Assembly: GCA_003290465.1 (NCBI GenBank)
Contig: CP030759.1
Location: forward strand, 598,672 to 662,671
Length of the DNA: 64,000 bases
Direction: 5' to 3'
DNA from: Candidatus Sumerlaea chitinivorans
GTDB taxonomy: Bacteria > Sumerlaeota > Sumerlaeia > Sumerlaeales > Sumerlaeaceae
The position numbers were made by a program, and so were the translations under genes. The notes under the pieces are model-generated. The model searched no databases. It saw only the letters and a list, made by a program, of their open reading frames with translations, and was not told where the DNA came from. The number at the start of each line of letters is the position of its first letter. Within the stretch, counting starts at the first letter, position 1. This document shows positions 26,933 through 35,812 of this stretch, piece after piece.

Positions 26933-28419
26933 CCCAAGGCAGTCCAACACTGCTTCTCGTGGACGATGAGCCGGATGTGCTGTTTTCATTACGGCGCCTT
27001 CTGGATAAGCATGACTATCGCATTTTAGAGGCGACGAACGGTGCCCAAGCACTGGCTTTGATCCGCACGCACAAACCAGACGTTGTGCTAATGGACGTGC
27101 GAATGCCGGAAATGGATGGCGTCACGGCCCTCCGAGAAATCAAAAAGATTGAACCCCGCCTGCCCGTCATTTTGATGACCGCCTACGCCACCACCCAAAG
27201 CACCATCGAGGCGATGAAGCTCGGGGCGTTCGACTACGTGATCAAGCCCTTTCAGGTTAGCGAAATCCGCGATGCCATCGCTGCTGCGGTAAAGGTAAGC
27301 CGCGACATGCGTCGTCAGGTAGCTTTTCAGACATCCGCTACTTCCGCACAAGACGAGGGCGCTGACGAAATCATCGGGTTAAGCGAACCCATGCGAGAGG
27401 TGTATAAGCTCATTGGAAGACTCGCTGCGAGCGATTTGCCTGTGCTAATCACAGGGGAGAGTGGAACAGGGAAGGAACTTGTCGCTCGTGCCATCTATCA
27501 GCATAGCCGGCGGCGAGAAAAACCGTTTTTAGCCATCAATTGTGCAGCCATTCCCGAGACGCTACTTGAGAGCGAGCTGTTTGGCTACCAACGCGGAGCT
27601 TTCACCGGAGCAACAGCGCCTAAACCCGGTAAGTTTGAAGTGTGCGACGGCGGGACCATTTTTTTGGACGAGATCGGGGAAATGCCTCTCGCCACTCAGA
27701 AGAAGCTCCTTCGGGTATTGGAAACAGGAGAAATTGAGAAGATTGGCGGTATCAGGCCGGCAAAAGTGGATGTTCGCATCCTTGCGGCCACAAATCGCGA
27801 TCTGGAAGAGCGGATTCAGGCTGGTGAGTTTCGTGCGGACCTCTATTTCCGTCTCCGAGTGGTTGAGGTTCGGATGCCGCCGTTACGCGAGCGTGTGGAG
27901 GACATCCCCCTGCTGGCGGATTACTTCTTGCGTCGAGCTGCTGGCGAGCTCGGTATTCCGAAGCCAGTTTTGACCGAGGAGGCGATTGACGCGCTACAGA
28001 ATTACAATTGGCCCGGAAATGTTCGAGAACTGGAAAACGTTATCAAGAATTGCCTTGTGCGGCTTCAAGGCAACCGGATCTATGCCAGCGATCTTGACCT
28101 TCGTCACACACCAAGTGTCGCATCCGGCACACTGGCGCAGGAAAGCCGGTCTCGTGATATCATAGACTCTACTCTCTTGGATGAACTCTTTGAAAGAATC
28201 GTCAGAGCTCAACCTTTACCGGAGGGTTTTGACGCCTTCGATGTCGTAGAGCGTTCACTTCTGGAACGGGCGCTTCGGTATTGCGGTGGGAACAAATCCA
28301 AAGCAGCCAAATTACTGGGTGTGACGCGAAATACGGTGAGAAAACGAGTCGAAAAATATGGCTTGTCCACCACAGACGAACCGAGCGCAAGCCTCCCCGA
28401 AAAGGAGGAAAAAGAATGA
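26929..28419 (+). CDS. NtrC-family sigma54-dependent response regulator
   Basis: 496 residues. The receiver domain spans 1-120 with phospho-acceptor Asp56 (LMDVRMPEMDG). The AAA+ domain (about 145-380) has Walker A GESGTGKE, the sigma54-contacting GAFTGA loop, Walker B GGTIFLDEIGE and the arginine-rich second half. A Fis-type helix-turn-helix closes the protein (SKAAKLLGVTRNTVRKRV). It therefore activates RpoN-dependent promoters after phosphorylation, presumably by the upstream kinase. Its stop overlaps the start of a glycosyltransferase gene by 4 bases, an unusual arrangement that suggests the kinase, regulator and glycosyltransferase are made together. Confidence 0.95.
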   Translation: MTQGSPTLLLVDDEPDVLFSLRRLLDKHDYRILEATNGAQALALIRTHKPDVVLMDVRMPEMDGVTALREIKKIEPRLPVILMTAYATTQSTIEAMKLGAFDYVIKPFQVSEIRDAIAAAVKVSRDMRRQVAFQTSATSAQDEGADEIIGLSEPMREVYKLIGRLAASDLPVLITGESGTGKELVARAIYQHSRRREKPFLAINCAAIPETLLESELFGYQRGAFTGATAPKPGKFEVCDGGTIFLDEIGEMPLATQKKLLRVLETGEIEKIGGIRPAKVDVRILAATNRDLEERIQAGEFRADLYFRLRVVEVRMPPLRERVEDIPLLADYFLRRAAGELGIPKPVLTEEAIDALQNYNWPGNVRELENVIKNCLVRLQGNRIYASDLDLRHTPSVASGTLAQESRSRDIIDSTLLDELFERIVRAQPLPEGFDAFDVVERSLLERALRYCGGNKSKAAKLLGVTRNTVRKRVEKYGLSTTDEPSASLPEKEEKE

Positions 28420-29639
28420 CGAATCCCCATCCTGATAACTCCGAAAGCAAAGCCCCTTTCAAGGTCATTCTGGTAATCAATGCCTTCGAGGACGATGCCC
28501 CGACGCGTGTCATGCTGAATGTAGGGGAAGCCTTGGCGAGCTCTGGCCTATACGAGTGCGCGGTTGCAGCATGGTCCCGCCGCGGTCCCCTTCGCTCCTG
28601 GGCCGAAGAAAAGGTTGGGAGGACCTACGTCCTCAGCTCTTCTGAAGAGGGATTAGGCACGTTTGCTCCTCCCGGGTTGCGATTTGTACGTTTACTTAAG
28701 CAGGTTCGTCCCACGCTTGTTCATTTTTCCCTTACGAGGCCGACCCTCTTAGGTGTCCCGATCGCCTCGGCACTTGAGGTTCCCCGGATTGTGATCACGC
28801 AGCATGGCACTCATGAGTGGGGCGAGAGCAGCGTGTACCCAGAGCCCCTTGTGCGCGGTGGATTTTTTTGGGTTGCACGAGCCGCGCATCGAATTGTGAC
28901 CGTCTCCAACGCCGTGCGCCAAGAACTGCTCGCCGCGGGAGTGCCACCCGAGCGTTTGGTGGTTATCCCAAATGGCGTAGATCCCCACTTATTCCGTCCG
29001 TTAGGAAAGGATGAGCGGCAAAATCTTCGGAAACAACTCTGTGCGGAGGGGACGCACTCGGACGTCTATCTCGTTGGAGCGGCGGGAAACTTTCGATTCA
29101 TTAAGGGCTACGATGTCTTTCTGCGTGCCGCCGCAGGGCTACGCCTGCGTTGCCCGAATGCTCGCTTTGTTTTGTGGGGTTCGGGCCCCGAGGAACCGGC
29201 GCTTCGCGCTCTCGCCGAAACGCTCCGCCTCACCCCCTATCTGCACTGGGGAGGGCGCGTAAAGTCACTTTCTGAGTGGCTTCCAGCACTGGACGTATTT
29301 GTCCAGCCTTCACGCCAGGAGTCCTTTGGCTTGGCCACCGCGGAGGCAATGAGCTGCGGGGTGCCAGTGGTCGTTTCAGCGGTCGGTGGCCTCCGGGAGT
29401 TGGTTCCAGATGGGGTCTGCGGTATTCAAGTCCCGCCTGACGATCCTGATTCGTTGGCCCGCGTTTTGGCGATGCTGCATCAAGCGCCGTCGTTGCGCGA
29501 AGCCATGGGGCAGGCCGCTCGCGAGCGCATTGTGCGGGAGTTTTCTATCCAGCAAATGCAAAAGCGTTACTTGAATCTTTACGAAGAGTTGGTGCAAGGT
29601 CTTCCCAGATATGGGGAAGTTGCTTGTTCGCATTGTTGA
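28416..29639 (+). CDS. Family 4 glycosyltransferase
   Basis: 407 residues. The ATG at 28416 follows a strong AAAGGAGG and overlaps the regulator stop (ATGA). It is a GT-B enzyme of the GT4 group. The N-terminal domain recognises the acceptor (ITQHGTHEWGESSVY). The second domain has VVIPNGVDPHLF, the donor-site GNFRFIKGYDVFL, and the conserved E-x7-E motif region PSRQESFGLATAEAMSCG followed by VVVSAVGGLRELV. It is a retaining transferase probably acting at the cytoplasmic face of the membrane in surface glycan synthesis; donor and acceptor are unknown. The 3' end overlaps the FemAB-like gene by 29 bases. Confidence 0.92.
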   Translation: MTNPHPDNSESKAPFKVILVINAFEDDAPTRVMLNVGEALASSGLYECAVAAWSRRGPLRSWAEEKVGRTYVLSSSEEGLGTFAPPGLRFVRLLKQVRPTLVHFSLTRPTLLGVPIASALEVPRIVITQHGTHEWGESSVYPEPLVRGGFFWVARAAHRIVTVSNAVRQELLAAGVPPERLVVIPNGVDPHLFRPLGKDERQNLRKQLCAEGTHSDVYLVGAAGNFRFIKGYDVFLRAAAGLRLRCPNARFVLWGSGPEEPALRALAETLRLTPYLHWGGRVKSLSEWLPALDVFVQPSRQESFGLATAEAMSCGVPVVVSAVGGLRELVPDGVCGIQVPPDDPDSLARVLAMLHQAPSLREAMGQAARERIVREFSIQQMQKRYLNLYEELVQGLPRYGEVACSHC

Positions 29640-30615
29640 GCCGCACGAGTATGATACTTGGGATGAATTTGTTGGGCGCTCACCCCAAGGCACGCTCTTC
29701 CATACATCAGTTTGGAAACGTGTCATTGATAGTTCGAGCGAAGCTGGGCACCTGAAGCTCATTGGGTGCTTTGATGACTTTGGCCTGTTGGGCGGTTGTG
29801 TGCTCTTCGAACGGGAGCGTTTTGGGCACCTCACTGGCGTAACACCGTTACTCACTCCTTACGTGGGCATTTTGCTGGATATTGATGTGGGGGAGAAGCT
29901 CTCCGATCGGATTTCTCGCGATACGGAAGTTCTCGACCATTTGATTCGGCATCTCTTGGACAACTACGAGTATGTGAATCTAATCAACCCGCCACATCTT
30001 GAAGATGTCCGCCCCCTCGTTCAAGCTGGATTTCAGTTGGTGCCACGGTTCACCTACTATCTCAATCTTCGTCTACCGGCAGAGGAACATTGGGCACGTT
30101 TTGATGGGAGTGCGCGTCGGCAAATCAAAAAAGCCCAGCGCGAGAATTTTGATCTACTTGCTCATGTTCATCCTGCGGAAGGTTATGAGCTTCTAACGCG
30201 TACCTATGCCCGGCGAGGAGAAAACTGTCCAGTTTCGAAAGAGCTGTTCGAAGCTGTTGTTGGGCACGAGGGATTGCGCGAATACCGGGAAATCATCGCC
30301 GCATATCTGAATAACCAGCTCATCGCGTACATCGTGCTACTCAAGTTTCGCCAAACCCTTTACTACGGCATTGCAGCCACGCACCCCGACTATCTTTCCA
30401 CGGGGGTGAGTTCTTTGCTCATATGGGAAATCCTGCAGCAGTACGGAAACCGGGAATGGCGTGAGTTTGATTTCGTGGGCGCGAACATTCCTTCTATCGC
30501 GCGTTTCAAAGAGAACTTTAACCCCCGGCTTCAGATGTACTTTCAAATGGAGTATTTTGGGCATGCGTACCTGAGGCTCGGCAAAACCCTTCTTGAACGT
30601 CTACGCAGCACGTAA
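29611..30615 (+). CDS. FemAB-like / GNAT-fold acyl- or aminoacyl-transferase
   Basis: 334 residues beginning inside the glycosyltransferase gene. The pattern is that of FemAB-like double GNAT-fold proteins: an N-terminal PQGTLFHTSVWKRV, the connecting FDGSARRQIKKAQREN helix, and a C-terminal half with LTRTYARRGE, then HPDYLSTGVSSLLIWEIL and FDFVGANIPSIARFKENF. In exopolysaccharide loci such proteins transfer amino acids or acyl groups to glycans or peptidoglycan precursors. The local context (glycosyltransferase, acetyltransferase, amino sugars) supports glycan modification. The substrate is unknown. Last gene of the kinase-regulator-transferase chain. Confidence 0.82.
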   Translation: MGKLLVRIVEPHEYDTWDEFVGRSPQGTLFHTSVWKRVIDSSSEAGHLKLIGCFDDFGLLGGCVLFERERFGHLTGVTPLLTPYVGILLDIDVGEKLSDRISRDTEVLDHLIRHLLDNYEYVNLINPPHLEDVRPLVQAGFQLVPRFTYYLNLRLPAEEHWARFDGSARRQIKKAQRENFDLLAHVHPAEGYELLTRTYARRGENCPVSKELFEAVVGHEGLREYREIIAAYLNNQLIAYIVLLKFRQTLYYGIAATHPDYLSTGVSSLLIWEILQQYGNREWREFDFVGANIPSIARFKENFNPRLQMYFQMEYFGHAYLRLGKTLLERLRST

Positions 30616-30663
30616 ACGCGTCCAGGGGTAGGGGTACCACCCTGCGAGTGGGGCCAAACGAAT

Positions 30664-31230
30664 TTATGCGGTATTATCAGACGACAGTCGTGGGGGAGTC
30701 GCGGAGAGGCGCTTGATGATACGCGCAGGATTGCCCGCCAACACACAGTAGCCCTCAGGAAAACTCTGGGTGACCACGCTACCAGCACCCACGATGGTGT
30801 GATCGCCGAGCTCGACCCCCGGCAGAATCACCGCATGCATGCCAACCCAGCAATAGTTGCCAATTCGGATGGGAGGTGCGGGGAGGTGGCGATCGTAGTT
30901 CTCTGGATCATGATTTGCGCTAATCAGCCCGACGCCCGGACCAAAGATACACTCATCCCCAATGATGATACCATTGATTGCCTGAATGTAACACCCGGGC
31001 ATATCGCCCGGATACGAACACCGACCAAGTCGCACTTTCTCGGGCGCCGCAACACGCGAGGTGAAATGGACCGGCCACGGCACTCTTCGGTTCACCCCGA
31101 GGACATACTTCCAAAAGAGATTTTGAACATAAAAAGCGATGTCGACTTTCTCGGGGACACGGAGAAGTGTCCGAACAACTTTTCTCAATTTGTCTCGCAT
31201 GGTATAGCTCCCAAGCTTCCCTACATCCAT
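30664..31230 (-). CDS. Left-handed beta-helix O-acetyltransferase (WcaF/maltose-acetyltransferase type)
   Basis: 188 residues. After about 60 residues with a hydrophobic, basic character, hexapeptide repeats form the beta-helix (INGIIIGDECIFGPGVGLIS, IRIGNYCWVGMHAVILPG, GDHTIVGAGSVVTQSF). The catalytic histidine is in SANHDPENYD. NPARIIKRL ends the helix, as in colanic-acid and serine acetyltransferase relatives. It probably transfers acetyl from acetyl-CoA to a sugar of a surface glycan. It is convergent with the FemAB-like gene and divergent from the pseudopilin-like gene, hence its own transcription unit. The ATG at 31230 has an alternative at 31200. Confidence 0.88.
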   Translation of the reverse strand: MDVGKLGSYTMRDKLRKVVRTLLRVPEKVDIAFYVQNLFWKYVLGVNRRVPWPVHFTSRVAAPEKVRLGRCSYPGDMPGCYIQAINGIIIGDECIFGPGVGLISANHDPENYDRHLPAPPIRIGNYCWVGMHAVILPGVELGDHTIVGAGSVVTQSFPEGYCVLAGNPARIIKRLSATPPRLSSDNTA

Positions 31231-31353
31231 GTATCCGATCTCGAAGAGTGCAAGACATCAAAATGCATTTTCATGGCTGCAGTATTGACGCACGAATGAC
31301 GAATCTGTGGACACGTAACATAAATTGGTGCGGCTGCGAAAGGCTTGGCCTGT

Positions 31354-32268
31354 ATGAGAGGGCAAAAGCGAACACCGTTAGCGAGCGCGAGCTTCCTGCT
31401 CGGCGTGGTGTTGCTCGCTCGAGCAGCGTACGCCCAAGAAATGGCAATCATCGCAGATGCCCTCAATGTTTGCGCACTCGACACGACCTATTACGTGACC
31501 CCCGAAGCTCTGAATGACACCGATGACCCGAACGCAAATCCGTTGTACGATTATATTTCTGATGGAGGGGGCACGTGGGTGGTGCCGCCCTCGGAAGGGC
31601 GCTTCCTTCCAACCCGCGTCAACCTGCTGACGAGCTATCATCGCTGGCGTGGGCCGTACCTGACTTTTCAGCCGGGGAGGACACAAGCTGGCATCCAACC
31701 GTACGACCAAGGGTCCCCGTTAGATCCGTGGGGTTCGCCCTACTACCTTTTTTCACCGCTTGGCCTGTTGCGTGGCGACAGTGGGTCGGTTACCCTTGAG
31801 CTCTATGGGGATTTCTTCGATCGCTATGCTCTTGTGTCACTTGGCCGCGATGGAGTACAAAGTTCCGACGATCTTATCTATACCTTTGGTCCGGGTGTTA
31901 CGAGCTTCGCACTTACAAGTTTGCGAGGGCCACAGGTCGAGCGGTTAGGTTCTGGGCTTCAATCTCTGTCGGCCGCTGGATCGCAGGGCAGTCCGCCCAC
32001 GCCAGATTTTCGGGTGCCTGCGGGATCCGTCCTTACGATACGTGGAGTCAATCTCGGAAGTGTGCAAGGGACAGCGCGCGTCATGTGGGGTGACATCGAG
32101 CTGACCAATATCAGCAACTGGACGAGCCGCGAGGTGACAGTCACCCTCCCGCAATCGCTGCACGGGCTTGCCCAACTTTATTTCATCCGAGATGCGCAGC
32201 AGACGAATCCAATCTTCTTGGAGATCGTTGATTACACCGCAGCAACTGATTGGTCACTTTACGAGTGA
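31354..32268 (+). CDS. Secreted protein with a GspG-pseudopilin-like core and an IPT/TIG domain
   Basis: 304 residues from the ATG at 31354. A signal peptide (SASFLLGVVLLARAAYA) replaces the usual prepilin leader and hydrophobic stalk. The next 130 residues match the soluble core of type II secretion pseudopilin GspG: IIADALNVCALDTTYYVTPEAL is split here into ADALNVCALDT and YYVTPEAL, then RWRGPYLTF, LDPWGSPYYLFSPLG and YALVSLGRDGVQSSDD, the last corresponding to the calcium-binding loop. Residues about 225-297 form an IPT/TIG immunoglobulin-like fold (VLTIRGVNLGSVQGTARVMWGD, in family terms a TIG start; REVTVTLPQ). An exported pseudopilin core without the stalk is unusual; the function is unknown. 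Confidence 0.75.
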   Translation: MRGQKRTPLASASFLLGVVLLARAAYAQEMAIIADALNVCALDTTYYVTPEALNDTDDPNANPLYDYISDGGGTWVVPPSEGRFLPTRVNLLTSYHRWRGPYLTFQPGRTQAGIQPYDQGSPLDPWGSPYYLFSPLGLLRGDSGSVTLELYGDFFDRYALVSLGRDGVQSSDDLIYTFGPGVTSFALTSLRGPQVERLGSGLQSLSAAGSQGSPPTPDFRVPAGSVLTIRGVNLGSVQGTARVMWGDIELTNISNWTSREVTVTLPQSLHGLAQLYFIRDAQQTNPIFLEIVDYTAATDWSLYE

Positions 32269-32314
32269 TGACGTTCGCGTGCCTGTGCCCGCTCACCAAC
32301 CTAATGACCGGCAC

Positions 32315-33220
32315 TCATAGAAACTCTTCGAGAATTGCTTCGATCGTCATCCGATGTTCAGCTGCGCTAAGCGCACGCTTTTGAATCTCACCAACCCGAT
32401 CGTTCAATGTTGGCTCTTCGCGACGATGGATGATTCCGAGTGGGAAATAACCCTCCGTCCGTGCTTCATGCGCCAATTTGAGCGCTGCGACGTAATCGCT
32501 TGGATCATATCCTTCTGGCAAGGGTCGGGAGTATGCCTTGAAATACTCTTTATCCATTTTCGCGTTGTACGTCAGACAAGGCGACAGGCAATTGATGAAA
32601 CTCATTCCGCGGTGCTTGAGGCCCTCAAGAATGATTTCGGTCATTTGTGCTGGCTCGTGAATGGCTGTCTGAGCGACAAAGGTTGCCCCCATCGTCAGGG
32701 CGGCCCACACTGGCTCAACGGGTGGCTCGAACGTGCCATATGGAGTAGACTTGGTTTTCATCCCCAAGGCGCTTGTTGGGGCTGCCTGACCTTTGGTCAT
32801 GCCGTAGATCTGGTTGTCCATGAGGATGTAAGTGATGTCTACATTCCGCCGCATGGTGTGGAAGAAATGGTTCCCACCGATTGCGAGCGCATCACCATCG
32901 CCACCTGTGGCAATCACTGTGAGTTCCGGACGAGCGAGTTTCAGACCTGTCGCAACTGCAAGAGCCCGGCCATGGACCGAGTGGAATCCGTAGGTATCCA
33001 TAAAGAATGGAAAACGGCTTGAACACCCAATCCCAGAAACGATGACGATCTCCCATTCTGGGCGCCCGTAGGCCAAGAGAGCCTTATCCAGCGCAGCTAA
33101 GACCCCATAATCTCCGCAGCCGGGACACCATGTTGCGCGCGTACCGCCTTTATACGTTTTGCGTTTTGCGGGGCCGGGTTGCCCTAAATCCTGAGATTTC
33201 ATCATGATCTCATCACTCAT
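32315..33220 (-). CDS. korB: 2-oxoacid:ferredoxin oxidoreductase, beta subunit
   Basis: 301 residues. The thiamine-diphosphate-binding subunit carries TWCPGCGDYG (cluster cysteines), GIGCSSRFPFF, the TPP/magnesium motif GDGDALAIGGNH and NQIYGMTKGQ. The family decarboxylates 2-oxoglutarate or pyruvate with coenzyme A and passes electrons to ferredoxin. The two-gene KorAB arrangement and the short beta subunit resemble actinobacterial and other two-subunit enzymes, most often 2-oxoglutarate-specific; specificity is inferred. It could replace 2-oxoglutarate dehydrogenase in the citric acid cycle. It overlaps the alpha gene stop by 4 bases, so the two are one operon. Confidence 0.93.
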   Translation of the reverse strand: MSDEIMMKSQDLGQPGPAKRKTYKGGTRATWCPGCGDYGVLAALDKALLAYGRPEWEIVIVSGIGCSSRFPFFMDTYGFHSVHGRALAVATGLKLARPELTVIATGGDGDALAIGGNHFFHTMRRNVDITYILMDNQIYGMTKGQAAPTSALGMKTKSTPYGTFEPPVEPVWAALTMGATFVAQTAIHEPAQMTEIILEGLKHRGMSFINCLSPCLTYNAKMDKEYFKAYSRPLPEGYDPSDYVAALKLAHEARTEGYFPLGIIHRREEPTLNDRVGEIQKRALSAAEHRMTIEAILEEFL

Positions 33221-35004
33221 TGAACTACCTCCGACACACTTTGCTTGGCGAGGTGGCTGCGGATGCTATGGCTGATTTCTGCAGGGGTGAACGGAAGCCC
33301 TTCGTCCTTCGTAATGGTCACGACCTCAATTCCGTGCTCCAAAAGCTCGCGTGTAAAGTGAGCCCTTAACATTTCTGCGAACTGAGCGGTGGCGTTCAGC
33401 TCTGCAATGAATAGCGTGCGGATGCCGCTGGCGAGGAAGCTACGAATCGCATTTTCTGGCATGGGCCACAGCACGTGAGGCAGAAGCGCTCGAATCGCGA
33501 TGCCTTCCTTCTCTAAATCACGAATCGCTTCCATTGCGACAGGCGCTGTTGCCCCCCAACTCATTAGTCCCCATGGCGTCGCCTGAGCGGTATCATAACG
33601 GTAGGTTTTGCCGCGGAACGCGTTCGCAATCGCTTCCATGCGCTTCAACCGTCGGCTTACCATTCGTCGTCGCACCGCTGGGTCAAAATCCGGATTCCCA
33701 AGCTCGTTGTGTTCCAATCCGCCACAGCGGTACATCCCGCCCGGAACCCCAGGAATACTGCGCGGGACCGGCAGGCCGTCAGGAGTGTCGGGATAGCGGA
33801 CAAACGGTGTTTTGTCACGCTCTGGATCGTAGATGGGCTCTTCAAAAATCTCCAATTTCGACATATCAGGCGGATCGATCGTCTGCATGCGATGGCTCAG
33901 GGATTGGCTGCTCAGGACGATGACGGGGATATGGAATTGATGGGCAACGTTCACTGCCCGCACCGTTTGCGTGAAGCAGTCGGCCACGGTTTGGGGGGCG
34001 ATCACCACGCGCGGGATCTCTCCGTGAGAACCATAGGCTGCCAACACCAAGTCTCCTTGGGCTTCTTTTGTTGGCATACCCGTCGAGGGGCCAGCACGTT
34101 GGACATCTACCACCACCACAGGTAACTCCGCCATGCCCGCGAGCCCTAAAAGCTCAATCATAAGGGAGAGTCCCGGCCCACTGGTGGCTGTCATTGCTTT
34201 CACCCCCCCGTAGGAGGCTCCAAGGCACATTGCCAGCGATGCGATTTCATCCTCTGCTTGGATCATCACGCCACCGACTTTTGGGAGTTGCCCGGCAAGC
34301 CACTCCATAATTTCACTTGCCGGCGTAATGGGGTAGCCGGCGAAGAAACGAACGCCAGCAGCGAGAGCGCCTAATGCCACTGCCTCATTTCCGGACAGCA
34401 GAAGCCGTGGACGCAATTCGGGCGAGGGAAACGAAAAGCGGGCGCCATGCTCAGCATACTTGGCACCCTCTTCATAGCCAGCGTCGAGCGCATTAAGGTT
34501 CGCGGTAGTGACATCTGTGCCTTTACCCCGAAATGACTCACTTACAATTTGAGCAACGGGGTCTTTCTCAAATCCCAGAATTCCCAGCAAGACTCCCAGA
34601 GCTGCGATGTTTTTGCTGCGAGCTCCCCCGGTCTCACTTTCGGAAATTTCTTTGAAGTCAATCTCAAGGACTTCCACATCAGGAGGAATTTCTTCGCACG
34701 GTGCGCCAAAGGGTGGGTGAATTACCAATGCTCCTTTTCCTAATTGGTTCGCATTTTCGGCGACGGCTTGCCGATTCAATGCAACCAGAATATGGGGGTC
34801 GCTGCCCTGGGACCAGAGGGGCGCATCGGAAATGCGCGCTTGAAAAGTAACTTGTCCTCCGCGAACGACGGCAAGGAAGGTGCTATAGGTGTAAACATGA
34901 TACCCCGTTCGCGCGGCCGCGCGCGCGAAAATCCGTCCCATTGACACAATACCGTCACCAGAGTCTCCCTCAAAACGCACCACTAAGTCTCTTTGTTGAT
35001 CCAT
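33217..35004 (-). CDS. korA: 2-oxoacid:ferredoxin oxidoreductase, fused gamma-alpha subunit
   Basis: 595 residues from the ATG at 35004; a TTG ten codons earlier lies just before GGAGGG and is less likely. The N-terminal 185 residues are the gamma domain (VVRFEGDSGDGIVSMG). The alpha part follows, with LLSGNEAVALGALAAGVRFFAGYPITPASEIMEWL (in short: GNEAVALGA and GYPITPASE), ATSGPGLSLM and, towards the end, ALLPHVLWPMPE. The PITP motif is the TPP/CoA-side signature. The gamma-alpha fusion is the KorA type. It works with korB in the cytoplasm on ferredoxin. No delta (ferredoxin) subunit gene is adjacent, as expected for this two-subunit class. Confidence 0.93.
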   Translation of the reverse strand: MDQQRDLVVRFEGDSGDGIVSMGRIFARAAARTGYHVYTYSTFLAVVRGGQVTFQARISDAPLWSQGSDPHILVALNRQAVAENANQLGKGALVIHPPFGAPCEEIPPDVEVLEIDFKEISESETGGARSKNIAALGVLLGILGFEKDPVAQIVSESFRGKGTDVTTANLNALDAGYEEGAKYAEHGARFSFPSPELRPRLLLSGNEAVALGALAAGVRFFAGYPITPASEIMEWLAGQLPKVGGVMIQAEDEIASLAMCLGASYGGVKAMTATSGPGLSLMIELLGLAGMAELPVVVVDVQRAGPSTGMPTKEAQGDLVLAAYGSHGEIPRVVIAPQTVADCFTQTVRAVNVAHQFHIPVIVLSSQSLSHRMQTIDPPDMSKLEIFEEPIYDPERDKTPFVRYPDTPDGLPVPRSIPGVPGGMYRCGGLEHNELGNPDFDPAVRRRMVSRRLKRMEAIANAFRGKTYRYDTAQATPWGLMSWGATAPVAMEAIRDLEKEGIAIRALLPHVLWPMPENAIRSFLASGIRTLFIAELNATAQFAEMLRAHFTRELLEHGIEVVTITKDEGLPFTPAEISHSIRSHLAKQSVSEVVQ

Positions 35005-35260
35005 GGCCCGCTTACTTGTTCCCTCCGGCTTCAAAATAACGATTTCTCAGAGTGTCAGCAGCCGAAACCTGATACTTTGGTCGTCAATGATCCCTTTGGA
35101 AGCCTATTTCCCAAGATGCAATGCGAAAGTTGGCATCTACGGCACAAGAAGCACGCAGCCCCTATAGCATGCGTGCACTCTTTCCTTGCCATTTGTGCGA
35201 ACTCGGTGCGCACTTTCAGGTGTTAGGACGGCAACATCTAAATGTGGGCCTGAGGTGCCA

Positions 35261-35812
35261 ATGTCGCCTTATCTGATGTACTTGGGTTTTGCGTTTCAGC
35301 TCGTGGCCACGGGCTTGTGGGTCGGAGGCTTGGTTTTCTTGATTTGGATCGCCTATCCGCTGGTGTTCCGTGAGTGCAATACCAAGATTCAGGCTTCGCA
35401 GCTCCACTCCGCGATGCTCCATCGCTTCCATACATTGGAGATTATTGCAGCATTAGCTTCGCTGAGCGGGAGCGGATTTCTCTACTTAAGCGGTCTCAAC
35501 GGCTCCATTCTGTATGGCGATGCTGCCATCGCACTACTGATGTTTCTTCTTTGTGCATATTACGCCGGTTATTTGCTACCCCGCATTGAGGACTTACGGA
35601 TCAAAGTGCGGGATGAAGAAATGTTTGCTCGAGAACCCGATCCGACGATCTTTGAACGCTTTCTCAAACTACACTCACTCCACACCCAACTTATGCGCGC
35701 AAATGTGTTCTTCGGCGCCCTTCTGCTCCTGATGGTAATTGGGTTAGCCATCGGTTGTGCAACCCAAACGGTGGAAGTGAGCACGGAGGCTTGGCTACCG
35801 GGTCTTTTATGA
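35261..35812 (+). CDS. Integral membrane protein, DUF4149/CopD-like
   Basis: 183 residues, start ATG at 35261 behind TGAGGTG. Four transmembrane helices are visible: FAFQLVATGLWVGGLVFLIW, the segment ending LEIIAALASLSGSGFLYL, AAIALLMFLLCAYYAGYL and VFFGALLLLMVIGLAIGCA. The first helix with its G-x-W-x-G pattern and the charged cytoplasmic loop (RIEDLRIKVRDEE) resemble DUF4149 proteins, whose role is unknown. The ATGA overlap with the ABC ATPase suggests cotranslation, but this protein lacks the large extracytoplasmic domain of a MacB/LolCE permease. Confidence 0.75.
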   Translation: MSPYLMYLGFAFQLVATGLWVGGLVFLIWIAYPLVFRECNTKIQASQLHSAMLHRFHTLEIIAALASLSGSGFLYLSGLNGSILYGDAAIALLMFLLCAYYAGYLLPRIEDLRIKVRDEEMFAREPDPTIFERFLKLHSLHTQLMRANVFFGALLLLMVIGLAIGCATQTVEVSTEAWLPGLL

